A DNA stretch of 64,000 nt from NCBI RefSeq assembly GCF_020283565.1, contig NC_060059.1:41966338-42030337 (forward strand). The letters run 5' to 3'. Position 1 is the stretch's first letter. Each line of letters starts with the position of its first letter. The notes under the pieces were generated by a model that did no database searches, was not told where the DNA came from, and saw only the letters and a program-made list of their open reading frames with translations. The stretch is from Trifolium pratense (Eukaryota > Streptophyta > Magnoliopsida > Fabales > Fabaceae). A program made the translations under genes and the position numbers. Shown piece after piece: positions 11,063-21,100 of this stretch.

Positions 11063-14000
11063 TCCTCCCACAAGCTGATGCTTGATATATATCAAGTAAT
11101 CCAAGCTTGGACATGAAATAGTTGAACTTTGGCACTGGCAGAGCCTTTGTCAAGAAGTCTGCTAGCTGATCTTGTGTGGCTATGGGAAGCAGTCTCATCA
11201 TTCCATTTTGTAACTTCTCCCTAACAATATGACAGTCTATCTCTATGTGTTTGGTTCTTTCATGAAAAACTGGATTTGAAGCTATATGCAATGCACTTTG
11301 GTTATCACAAAACAAGACTGGCTGCTTTGTACATTCTATTTGCAAGTCTTTCAATAAGTATAAGAGCCAAGTCAATTCACAAGTTGCTGATGAAAGTGCT
11401 CTATATTCTGCTTCAGAGGAAGATTTTGAGATAGTTGACTGTTTCTTTGCTTTCCATGACACAAGAGATGAGCCAAGAAAAAAACAATAGCCACTAGTAG
11501 ACCTTCTAGTATCTAAACATCCAGCCCAGTCTGCATCTGAGTAACCAAGAATCTGCATATCTGAATTTCTGTGGAAGATAAGGCCTCTTCCTGGGTTGTG
11601 TTTGAGATATCTGATAACCCTGCAGGCTGCTTTGTAGTGAGTAACAGTTGGATTATGCAGAAATTGGCTTAACTGTTGAGTAGCAAATGTGATGTCTGGT
11701 CTGGTGTTAGTGAGGTACAATAGTTTTCCAACAAGCCTTCTATACAAACTTATGTCCTCAAATGGCTTACCATTATCTTGATGTAGCTTGATGGATGGAT
11801 CTAATGGTGTAGAAGCAGGTTTAGAACCAAGCAAACCAGAATCATGGAGCAAGTCCAGGCAATACTTTCTCTGAGATATACTTATCCCTTCTTTGGAGTG
11901 AGCAACTTCTAAACCAAGGAAATATTTTACCACACCTAAATCCTTAATTTTGAAATTGTTGTCCAAAATGGTTTTGATTCTAGTTATCTCCTGTATGTCA
12001 GTACCAGTCAAAATCACATCATCAACATATATCAATAATGCAGTGAAATGATTTTGTTGCTTGATTGTAAAGAGAGAGTAATCAGATGTGGACTGTGTAT
12101 ATCCCTCCTTGACTAACAAGGATGTAAGTTTCTCATACCACTTGCGGCTAGCCTGTTTCAAACCATACAAACTCTTGAGCAACTTGCATACTTGATTAGG
12201 CTTAGCACACTGAACACCATCTGGGATTTTCATATACACATCTTCTTGCAGATCTCCATGTAGGAAAGCATTGTTGACATCAAGTTGATGCACAATCCAG
12301 CCCTTAATGGATGCAATGGCAAGTAACATTCTCACAGTGGTAAGCTTAGCAACTGGGGAGAAAGTATCAAAGAAGTCCAATCCCTCTATTTGATTGTAAC
12401 CCTTAGCTACAAGTCTGGCCTTATATCTTTCAACAGTTCCATCAGATTTATGCTTAATTTTATAGACCCACTTACTCCCAATAGGCCTTACATTGGGTGG
12501 TAAGTCAACAATTTTCCAAGTGCCAGTACGAGCTAATGCCTCCAGTTCAGAATTCATAGCCTGAATCCAGTGTTCTGACTTACAAGCCTCATTATAGGTT
12601 TTAGGTTCTGTGTGTTGTGTGAGAGACAAAGTGTAGACACTATGTGAAGAAGATAAATGATCTAAAGAATGAAATGAGGAGATAGGATAGAGTGTACCTG
12701 AAGATGAAGATTGCAGTGAATCACTTGATGAATTGCACACAAAGTCAGACAGATAAGTAGGTCTTTGTTTCACTCTTGCTGGTCTAACAGTTGGTGGTGA
12801 AAGGGTAGATGGATCACTGTGAGGAGAGACTGATGGTGAGGGTGTAGGGGAAATATCAGTAGGGTTAATAGTCTCATAAGTAGTGGGATCAGATTGTAGT
12901 GTGGTGAAGGTTTCCATTGGTGAGTCATTAACAGGCTCAGAAGGTGTAATAGTTTCTGAGGGTGTAGAGTCAAAAGTTGAATGGTAATGCCAATGAATGG
13001 ATGAGTTATTTGTAGTATATGGTAAAATGTGATCAAAGTGGGTGACATCTCTAGAAACAAAAATGGTTTTAGAATTCAGATCAAAAAGAATAGAGCCTTT
13101 GACACCTTGCTTGTAGCCTAAGAAAACACATGTCCTCCCTCTTGGGGACAGTTTAGTTCTATGAATGGTCAAAGTGGATGCATATGCAAGGGAACCAAAA
13201 ACCTTCAAGTCATGCAAATCTGGTAAAGACTGATAAAGCATTTCATATGGGGATTTATTTTGAAGAACAGGAGTTGGCATTCTATTCATGATATATGTAG
13301 CATGCAAAACTGCATAAGACCAAAAATTTTTAGGCAAATTTGAATGGTACAGCAGAGCTCTAGCAATGTTTAAAATGTGCTGATGCTTCCTCTCCACTCT
13401 ACCATTCTGTTGTGGAGATTCAACACAGCTGGTTTGATGTAAAATACCTTTAGAAGCATAAAATTCAGTCATAAAGAACTCAGGACCATTATCTGATCTC
13501 ACTATTTTGACCTTATGGTTAAATTGGGTCTGAATCATATTTATCAAATTCATAACATGATTTCTTGTTTCAGCTTTTGATTTCATTAAAACAATCCAGG
13601 TATATCTACTATAATCATCTACAGCAGTGAGAAAATATGAATGATGATGAAAAGATTTTATTGAAATAGGACCCCAAATATCAAAATGGATTACATCATA
13701 AGCATGAGTTGCTTTATTAAAACTAGTATTATAAGGAAGTTTCTTGTGCTTAGCAAGGTGACATATGTCACATATTCCATTTGGATCTGCTATTACATAG
13801 GGAAACTTATGGTGCAAGCTAGCTAACCTAAGGTGGGAAGGGTGTCCTAATCTGAAATGCCAAAGGGCTGATTTAGGGATAGATTTGTGGTTAGAACCAT
13901 CAATAGATGCCACATGAGCTACTTTATCTGTAAGCTTGAGATGATACAATCCATCATGTTCCTCAGCTGAACCAATCATCTTCAAAGTCTTCTTGTCCTG

Positions 14001-15359
14001 AATATGACAGTGTGAATTAGTAAAATTGACTATATAATGAGGTGATTGACACAATTTTGAAACTGCAATCAAATTTATAGAAAAGCTTGGAACAAATAGA
14101 ACATTTGTAATGACAAATTGTGGTGAAAACTGAACTGTACCAGAAAGTTTAGCAATGGCAAAATTACCATTTGGAAGAGTAATATTAATAGGATTAATTT
14201 CAATGTATGATTGAAACCAAGATAATGAACTGCATATGTGGTGACTAGCACCTGAATCAATGATCCAATTGCCAAGAACACATGCATTATGAAGAGAATG
14301 AGATATACCTTTATGAATCACTGATTTATGATCAGTGATTGTGGAAGAACCAACCTTAACTGAGCTTGCAGAGGCAGAAGTAGAAGCAAGATTAGAATTC
14401 TGAAGCAGTGACATTAGCTGATGATACTGCTCTTGAGAAATTGAAGGAGAGGCAGCTGCAATTGGTTCAGAAGAGGCTCCCTCAGGTGCAGCATTAGCAG
14501 ATGCAAATTTCTTCATGTGTGGAGGAACACCATTTTTCTTGAAGCAATTCTCAACAAAATGGTTATCCTTACCACAAAAGGTGCAATTACGAGGAGGCTT
14601 AGAACCAGATGCAGCTTTATTGGATTTAGCTGCATTGACAAGAATCTTAGATTCATCAGGCTCAGTGAAGTTACCTTGGCGTTCATGCTGAATCACCATG
14701 TGAAAGACTTTGTTGATTGGAGGAAGAGGATCAATGAGCAAAATCTGTGACTTCACAGTGGAGAAGTTGTCATTCAAGCCAGTGATGAAACGAATTGTCT
14801 GAAGGAGAGTATGATTCTTGCGTGCAGAGCGCATAGCCTCACAAGCACAACGTTGGCGACAAGTACAAGTAGGAAAGGGAAGGTATAGCTCCAATTCTTC
14901 CCAAAGAACTCTGAGATCATAGTAAAAATCAATGACAGAACGATTTTCTTGCTTCAAAGCATGAATTTCTTGCTGTAATTCAGAGATTCGAATTAAGTCA
15001 CCTTGAGAAAAACGTTCACGAAGATCATTCCAAATGTCAATGGCGTTTTCAAGAAAAACAACCGATTGAGCAATTGAAGGGGAAATGGAATTCAAGATCC
15101 AAGAAGAAACCAATTGGTTACAACGGTGCCACGCACGAAACGCCGGATCAAAATCATCCTCAGGCATAGGAAGAGAACCATCAACAAACTCAAGCTTCAT
15201 CTTAGCTCCAAGTGCACGTTTCATCGAACGCGACCAAGATTGGTAGTTAGAACCATTGAGAAGCGGCGTAACAACCACTGAAGTAGGTCCATCACCAGGA
15301 TGAACGAAGTAAGGAGAGGAATTATCAAGAACGGGATCGGGAGCGTTGCGCGGAGGCAT
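11001..15359 (-). CDS. Copia gag-pol polyprotein, 1452 codons, intact
   Basis: The single frame carries the copia order. Gag is at about 30-250, and a CCHC zinc knuckle (CTFCGKDNHFVENC) at about 258-271. The protease core DSGASH is near 368. The integrase has an HHCC zinc finger near 497-535 and catalytic D-D-E near 556 (FDIWGP), 626 (DNGPEF) and 655 (GRVERKH). The reverse transcriptase YVDDVILTG is near 1111. RNase H has DADWAGC near 1275, SSSEAEY near 1316 and CDNQSA near 1350. The ATG at 15359 lies about 85 bases past the primer-binding site. The frame runs through the purine tract and stops inside the 3' LTR, so the last roughly 20 residues are LTR-encoded. All catalytic motifs look intact, so the element may be autonomous. 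Confidence 0.96.
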   Translation of the reverse strand: MPPRNAPDPVLDNSSPYFVHPGDGPTSVVVTPLLNGSNYQSWSRSMKRALGAKMKLEFVDGSLPMPEDDFDPAFRAWHRCNQLVSSWILNSISPSIAQSVVFLENAIDIWNDLRERFSQGDLIRISELQQEIHALKQENRSVIDFYYDLRVLWEELELYLPFPTCTCRQRCACEAMRSARKNHTLLQTIRFITGLNDNFSTVKSQILLIDPLPPINKVFHMVIQHERQGNFTEPDESKILVNAAKSNKAASGSKPPRNCTFCGKDNHFVENCFKKNGVPPHMKKFASANAAPEGASSEPIAAASPSISQEQYHQLMSLLQNSNLASTSASASSVKVGSSTITDHKSVIHKGISHSLHNACVLGNWIIDSGASHHICSSLSWFQSYIEINPINITLPNGNFAIAKLSGTVQFSPQFVITNVLFVPSFSINLIAVSKLCQSPHYIVNFTNSHCHIQDKKTLKMIGSAEEHDGLYHLKLTDKVAHVASIDGSNHKSIPKSALWHFRLGHPSHLRLASLHHKFPYVIADPNGICDICHLAKHKKLPYNTSFNKATHAYDVIHFDIWGPISIKSFHHHSYFLTAVDDYSRYTWIVLMKSKAETRNHVMNLINMIQTQFNHKVKIVRSDNGPEFFMTEFYASKGILHQTSCVESPQQNGRVERKHQHILNIARALLYHSNLPKNFWSYAVLHATYIMNRMPTPVLQNKSPYEMLYQSLPDLHDLKVFGSLAYASTLTIHRTKLSPRGRTCVFLGYKQGVKGSILFDLNSKTIFVSRDVTHFDHILPYTTNNSSIHWHYHSTFDSTPSETITPSEPVNDSPMETFTTLQSDPTTYETINPTDISPTPSPSVSPHSDPSTLSPPTVRPARVKQRPTYLSDFVCNSSSDSLQSSSSGTLYPISSFHSLDHLSSSHSVYTLSLTQHTEPKTYNEACKSEHWIQAMNSELEALARTGTWKIVDLPPNVRPIGSKWVYKIKHKSDGTVERYKARLVAKGYNQIEGLDFFDTFSPVAKLTTVRMLLAIASIKGWIVHQLDVNNAFLHGDLQEDVYMKIPDGVQCAKPNQVCKLLKSLYGLKQASRKWYEKLTSLLVKEGYTQSTSDYSLFTIKQQNHFTALLIYVDDVILTGTDIQEITRIKTILDNNFKIKDLGVVKYFLGLEVAHSKEGISISQRKYCLDLLHDSGLLGSKPASTPLDPSIKLHQDNGKPFEDISLYRRLVGKLLYLTNTRPDITFATQQLSQFLHNPTVTHYKAACRVIRYLKHNPGRGLIFHRNSDMQILGYSDADWAGCLDTRRSTSGYCFFLGSSLVSWKAKKQSTISKSSSEAEYRALSSATCELTWLLYLLKDLQIECTKQPVLFCDNQSALHIASNPVFHERTKHIEIDCHIVREKLQNGMMRLLPIATQDQLADFLTKALPVPKFNYFMSKLGLLDIYQASACGRMLTINGKDLSNEELEKYVHS

Positions 15360-15442
15360 GATTATCGCCGGAAAAAACGACCGGAAACGAGTAACAGAAA
15401 ACGGTTATGGCAGCGGAGAAAAACGGTTACGGTGGATCACCA

Positions 15443-15455
15443 GGCTCTGATACCA
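15443..15455 (-). other. Primer-binding site of the copia element
   Basis: On the minus strand TGGTATCAGAGCC directly follows the 5' LTR. This is the usual initiator-Met tRNA complement of plant copia elements. Confidence 0.93.
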
Positions 15456-15687
15456 TGTTAAGATAGAAATGAAAAGGAAAATTGGAAAGAAAGATTCATT
15501 GTATTGAATTGAATGAATGTTAATACATGATTACTATCCTTATATATTGCTATCTAGGATCTATGGTAAGCTAAAGTGTATCTTACATACAGTAACTTAT
15601 TCTACAAGTTAGTTGTAAACTAAGACTAACTATGTACATATTTCTCTAATTCCTCATTGCTTAGATCTTTTCCATTGATAGTTAACA
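15456..15687 (-). repeat. 5' LTR of the copia element
   Basis: 232 bp, TG...CA ends, identical by eye to the left LTR. The AAAGA target duplication follows at 15688. Confidence 0.95.
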
Positions 15688-15692
15688 AAAGA

Positions 15693-16252
15693 ATTTAATC
15701 ATAATTCATAGAGCATGGATATATAATTCGAAGAGTCTCCTTGCTTCATAGGTTAAGACTTAAGAGAGAGAGAAAGATAGAAATATAGTTACTCATGTAG
15801 TTAGAGAATCCTAGTCCAAAACGAAAATGAAGTTGGATTTCTAAGTGTCACACATTTATGCAATCGTGAATCAATTTTGTAAAATACCGGCCATGACGGA
15901 TTTTTGGAAAACCGATATGGCCATTTTGTGAGGGATAGTGGTGCCCGGTGCCATATGTTGGATTTTTGGCTCTCTGCCATCCGTCATCAATAACATTGTT
16001 GTGAATTTGGACCATTGAATTGGATGAAGTTATATTTTAGGTTCTATTATAAATAAGCTTTGGTAAAGTTTGAACATAAATGGTTTGATTTTCGTTCAAT
16101 GGTTTAGATCTTTTGGCTGCTTGAATGCACGATTCTTCCCCCTTACAAGGAATCTAGATTTTACCCTATTTCCAATAGAAGTTGCATGTTGAGTATGTTC
16201 TATAAGGATGTTTTAAATGTTAGGAAGTTAGTGGCTATGTTACATTTCTAAG
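15693..16252. other. Intergenic, nothing recognised
   Basis: AT-rich sequence with no ORF or repeat pair that I could support. Confidence 0.4.
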
Positions 16253-16545
16253 GGTGCGTTTGATTCGCTAAAAAACAGGGGACTGGACTGGACAACTTTT
16301 ATTGTACCTTGTTTGATTTGAAACTGATTATGGGACTGGACAAATTAGGTAGCAAGGGACAGGACAAGAACAAGATTTTTTGTCCCTCACTAAACCACGG
16401 GACAACTTTTTGTCCGCAGTACAACTATAAACAATACGAAAGTACCCATTTTATTATCGAATATAAAAATATTATCGCCCTATATCTCTCCGGTACAGTT
16501 TTGTCTTGTCCTGTATTATCTTGTATCATCAATAAGAGTGTGTTT
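16253..16545. mobile_element. Possible MITE with GGGAC/GTCCC motifs
   Basis: It starts GGGTGCGTTTGATTCGC and contains several copies of GGGACTGGAC, GGGACAGGACA and their complements near the far end, so the ends can pair loosely. No coding sequence or clear target duplication was seen. Confidence 0.3.
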
Positions 16546-16728
16546 GGATGAAGGATTCTAGAAATTCAAGGGATTTTAAATACTAGGCAATTCAATTGAT
16601 TCAATTGAATTCCCTTGATTTTCAAATTCCAGTGTTTGGATAAAGTGTTGAAATTTCATCAAATGTAAAATTCTTTGTTTGGGTAATGTAATTGAATTTC
16701 CTTCATTTAATTTTATTTATTTTAATAA

Positions 16729-17275
16729 AATCGACCATAAACCCAAAAATTGGCCTATCAACCGAAAAAAACGGCCGAAAAACCAAAAATCGGCCAAAAA
16801 ACCTAAAATCGGTCAATAAACATAAATCAGCTGAAAAACCTAAAATCCACTATAAACCATAAAATCGGCCGAAAAACCAAAAAAAATGGCTGAAAAACCT
16901 AAAATTGCCCAAAAACCCTAAAATCGACAGTAAACACAAAATCGGCTGAAAAACCTAAAATCGACCAAAAGCCCTAAAATCCACTATAAACTCTAAAATC
17001 GGCTGAAAACCCAAAAAATTAATCGAAAACCCAAAAATCGACTATAAACCCAAAAATCGAGCGAAAAATGAAAAATCGACCGAAAAACCCAAAAATCGAC
17101 TATAAACCCTAATATCGGCCGAAAAATGGGTTTATAGTCGATTTTAGGTTTTTCGGCCAATTTTGGGGTTTATAGCCGATTTTGGGATTTTGGGTCGATT
17201 TTTGGTTTTTCGGCCGATTTTAGGATTTATAGTCGATTTTTGAAATTTTGGCCGATTTTAAGTTTTTCTGCCAAT
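16729..17275. repeat. Palindromic minisatellite of AAATCGGCC-type units
   Basis: From about 16729 to 17125 there are some 20 variable units of roughly 20 bp built on AAAATCG(A/G)CC and (G/T)AAAAACC or TATAAACCC. From about 17126 to 17275 the same units appear as reverse complements (TTTATAGTCGATTTT and TTTTTCGGCCGATTTT). The arms switch near 17125, so the array forms one large imperfect inverted repeat. Confidence 0.85.
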
Positions 17276-17700
17276 CTTGTGAAATAAAATTAGATGGCGC
17301 TTTAGTTCTTGGAGCTAAACTAGGGAGGGCTTAGAAATGGAGTTATAGCCATTATGACTTAATCCTCAGTTATGGTTGTGATCTTCTATGGATATGATTG
17401 TCCACTGTGAATGAGTATAAATTTTACAGCTGAAAAAAGTTCCACTCCAAATATCATCACCACAAATTCTTTCTGAATTTGGAGGATGACAGAAGAAAAT
17501 ATCCAGAGATTTGGTTTGTGAAAGTATTTGGAAATCCAAATATCACACATAATTTTTTCTGGGTTTGACAATATTGTGATTTTGCTGAATAGAAAGTTCT
17601 CTTAGGAATCTAATCCAAAATCTCATGTGTCATCATACTGATACGGTAATAGCCTCTGAAAATTTAATATCTGTAGAGTACTTTTCAGAATAAGATTCAG
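17276..17700. other. Intergenic, nothing recognised
   Basis: A 61-codon minus-strand frame (17386-17571) has no recognisable similarity and no supporting context. Confidence 0.4.
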
Positions 17701-18185
17701 ACTTTAATTGAGTGTGAACTATGAACTGTGGAGATGAAACTCAAGCCATCTACATGTTCCAAAACTTTCAAAGTTTAACCACTAAACATGTTACGTTCAA
17801 TTTGCTTTGATTGATTGATAGATTGGTAGCACTACTAACTACAACGTACACTTTCATTCATACTAGCACTTTGCTAATACAATATACAACAACTAAACCA
17901 TTTAAGACTAGTCTGATATAACTCTATGCTCAAGTTATATCAAAAGCACTCCAATACACAAAAGCACTCCAATACACCAACAAAAAGGAGCGGAAACTCA
18001 GGAAAAAAAAACACCAACAAAAGTACAAACTACACACCAACTTACTTCTCTACTGAACCCAACACAAGACCATCAACATATATATGTTATTATTGTTGTC
18101 GCTCCCAAACTACACACACCCACTTACTGCTCTACCGAATCCAACACAAGACTATCAACATATATAATTGTTGTTGTTAGTGTTG
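17701..18185. repeat. 3' flank of methyltransferase copy 2, duplicate of 241-704
   Basis: Nearly identical to 241-704; see that entry. The abrupt common start marks a breakpoint of the tandem duplication. Confidence 0.85.
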
Positions 18186-21100
18186 TCACTTGACTAGAGA
18201 AATGTTGAAAGCCAAAAATTTAGGCTTAGTTTTGGAGAAATGGTGGTCCACAAGTTGAGCATACCTTCCAAACAAGTCGTCCAATATATGACTCCCAAAA
18301 TGATATTCTAGTAGGGACTCATAACCAGCCCTTATGAGCCTTGCAAAACCTTCTCCTTTTTCTGATTCAATCCCTTCATCCCAATCAATTTCATAAGTTT
18401 CAAAGGAATCCACCGAGAATGATCCTTCCTTTTCAATCACCATTTTCAATTCTTCATAACAACATGCATAGTAAGGTGCGTTAAAAGAATCCACTTTTTC
18501 TTCTTCAACAAGACCCTATACACCCAAAAGTAAATATAAGAAAGTTTAGAGTTTCTGAATACCATAGTATAACATATTTTTACGGAGGCCTTTAATAAGA
18601 GGTGTGTATTTTTTTTGTTACATGAGAGGTGTTTCTGAATCACCATATTAGACGGCTCCTTCGATGATATCTTTATTATAAAAAGATATTTAATTTGTAT
18701 GCACCGTCATCGTAAAAATAGTTTACATTGTCAGAAAATTATAACTATCATATCATTAGATCATTAAAAATTTCTATAAAAATAATTATTCAAATCCACT
18801 CTAGAAACCACCTCAAATCCGATATTAAATATAGATTTATTTAAAATTGAACATGAATGATATATATATGATATAAACTTTCAATTCAACGATAAATTGT
18901 TTAAAATTTATATTTGTTAAACTGTTATTGAGCGGTGTAATTAATCACTCATGTTGCACCGGTGTAATTAATTGATCCATCTATATATACATATATGAGT
19001 CAGAATCCATTGACACCAGGTGTCAAACTTAATGTTGACACCAAATCTCAACCATCCGTTTTACTTAATCAGATGACCTGGATTTGTTCAATTATTTTCT
19101 CACGTGATAATATTTTTTACCCCTTTTGCGTCTTCCTCTTACTTGCGAACAATATTGTCGAGGGTTTTACTTTCAGAGAAACACTTATGTGGGCACAAGC
19201 CTAAATAATACTTGTTAGACATACTCACAAAAAATAAAAAAAATAAAGCAAAAATAGTTAGAGCAATATATATTGACATGACACTTTTAATTTTTTTAAT
19301 TCACGTATGTGTCTAGGTTTTGTATTCAAAAACTTGTGTTCAAGCAAGGGTTGCTCTTACTTTCGTATGCTATGAAGATTTTGTTTAATCTTAATTATTC
19401 CAATAATCCTCACGCACGTGAACATCTCCTTCAAGACTCACCAACATTCTTTTCCTATCAAATTAATCTGCCCTCACTTTCACCATTATCATTAGTTATC
19501 CTAATTCCATCTGTCTATGATCAAAATTCCAACAAAGTACATCCACTTCCAACCACAATTCAACAATAAATTGGAGAAACAGTTATTATGATTTGTATTA
19601 TTGGCACATGATTTCCCTATTCAATTTGATGATTTAATTATGTTTTATCAACGATGAGTCGATGATAAGAAATAGGGGATGAACCAATAGAGATAATGGG
19701 TTTGATGTTTGATGACTTATTAAATTAGTATTGAGATACAAATAAATCAAAATATGCAGAAAGATGAGAAAGGATATATTCACAGATAGATATTTTGATT
19801 ACACTCAGAGCATTTTGGAAATTGGTAGTCAAAGGATGAAGTCCCGTGAGTGAGTAGATGATTGTCAACCTTCCGATTAAGTAAAACGCATGGTTGAGAT
19901 TTGGTGTCAATATTAAGTTTGACACCTGATATCAATGGATCACAACTATATATATAAGATTTTCTTGAGATTATTAAATTTATAATTATTAAATTTATGT
20001 TAATATTATCCACGTGAACATATATAGCTCAGTTGGTTGGGACATCTCTTATATTCTAAATTTGTTCCAAAAAGTTATCTTTACCCTAATTTTATTTTCC
20101 CTCTCTTTTTCTATGTGTCCCCTTGCTCTTCTTCTAATATCAACTGTTTAATTCCATTCACTTTTTATGTGGTCCCCTTAATTTTCTTCTAATTTCAACC
20201 GTTTAACGAAATACATCATTATGAAAAAAATATATAATAAAAATCTTTTATTATCTCTTTTTTTTTGTACAACAAATACTAGCTCAAAAATATATAATAA
20301 AAATCTAAGTTTAATTTTTTTTATAACCATTAAATGAAATAAATCCTGTCCATATATTTTTAATTTATTACCTCCACCATTATTTGATTTTTACAACCCA
20401 TCATTATTAAAAAATATATAATAAAAATCTAGAATCAACATTATTGTCACGTTAGTAAAAAATATAATAAAATAATTTGCAATGTTCACATTATTGTCGC
20501 ATCATTGGAGAACGAGAACAACAAGCTGAAGATGGAATGTTCAGATAATTCAAAATAATTTAGAATTGTTCAAAATATTAGCAAAAAATTTAGAATGAAC
20601 ATTATGAAATGAATACGTTAAGGAATAATATAAAATGAGTATTGTATTCAAAATAATTTAAATTAATCCAATTAATTTTGGAATTGTTAGCTACAAAAAT
20701 ATTATTGTCACTTTTCAATTACTATCTTTCTATTATTAACACATTTGTATTTTCATATTTCTTACTTTGGAATTTAATTAATATATTTAATGTCATTTAT
20801 TTTCAGAAATTAATTGATACGCCAATTATTGTCACATTTCAATTTGTATCTTTCTATTATTGACACATTTGTATTTTAAATTAATACCCCACTTGTCTTT
20901 TAATTTCAATTAGTATCTTTCTATTATTGACACATTTGTAGTTTAAATTAATACGCCAATTGTCTTTAAATATGCCAGACCCTAGACACTAGGTTTCAAT
21001 TTAGTCATTTCCGTCACTAACACTGTTTGAATTATATATGTATCGGTGTGTACAAGTGTGTCTCTCCACATATGCAAACTAGCTGTCACATGTGACAAAA

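Larger units (their letters stand above)
10831..15687 (-). mobile_element. Complete Ty1/copia LTR retrotransposon
   Basis: LTRs at 10831-11062 and 15456-15687 are both 232 bp, begin TGTTAA and end GTTAACA; I found no difference between them. A 5-bp target duplication AAAGA sits at 10826-10830 and 15688-15692. The element reads on the minus strand: next to the right (5') LTR is the primer-binding site TGGTATCAGAGCC (15443-15455), complementary to initiator-Met tRNA. Next to the left (3') LTR is a purine tract (11063-11072). It carries one uninterrupted gag-pol frame. Identical LTRs mean recent insertion. Confidence 0.97.

Noticed and set aside
12770..14750. Several frames of 70-96 codons within the copia element
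   Set aside because: They overlap the gag-pol frame in other phases and show only its shadow composition.
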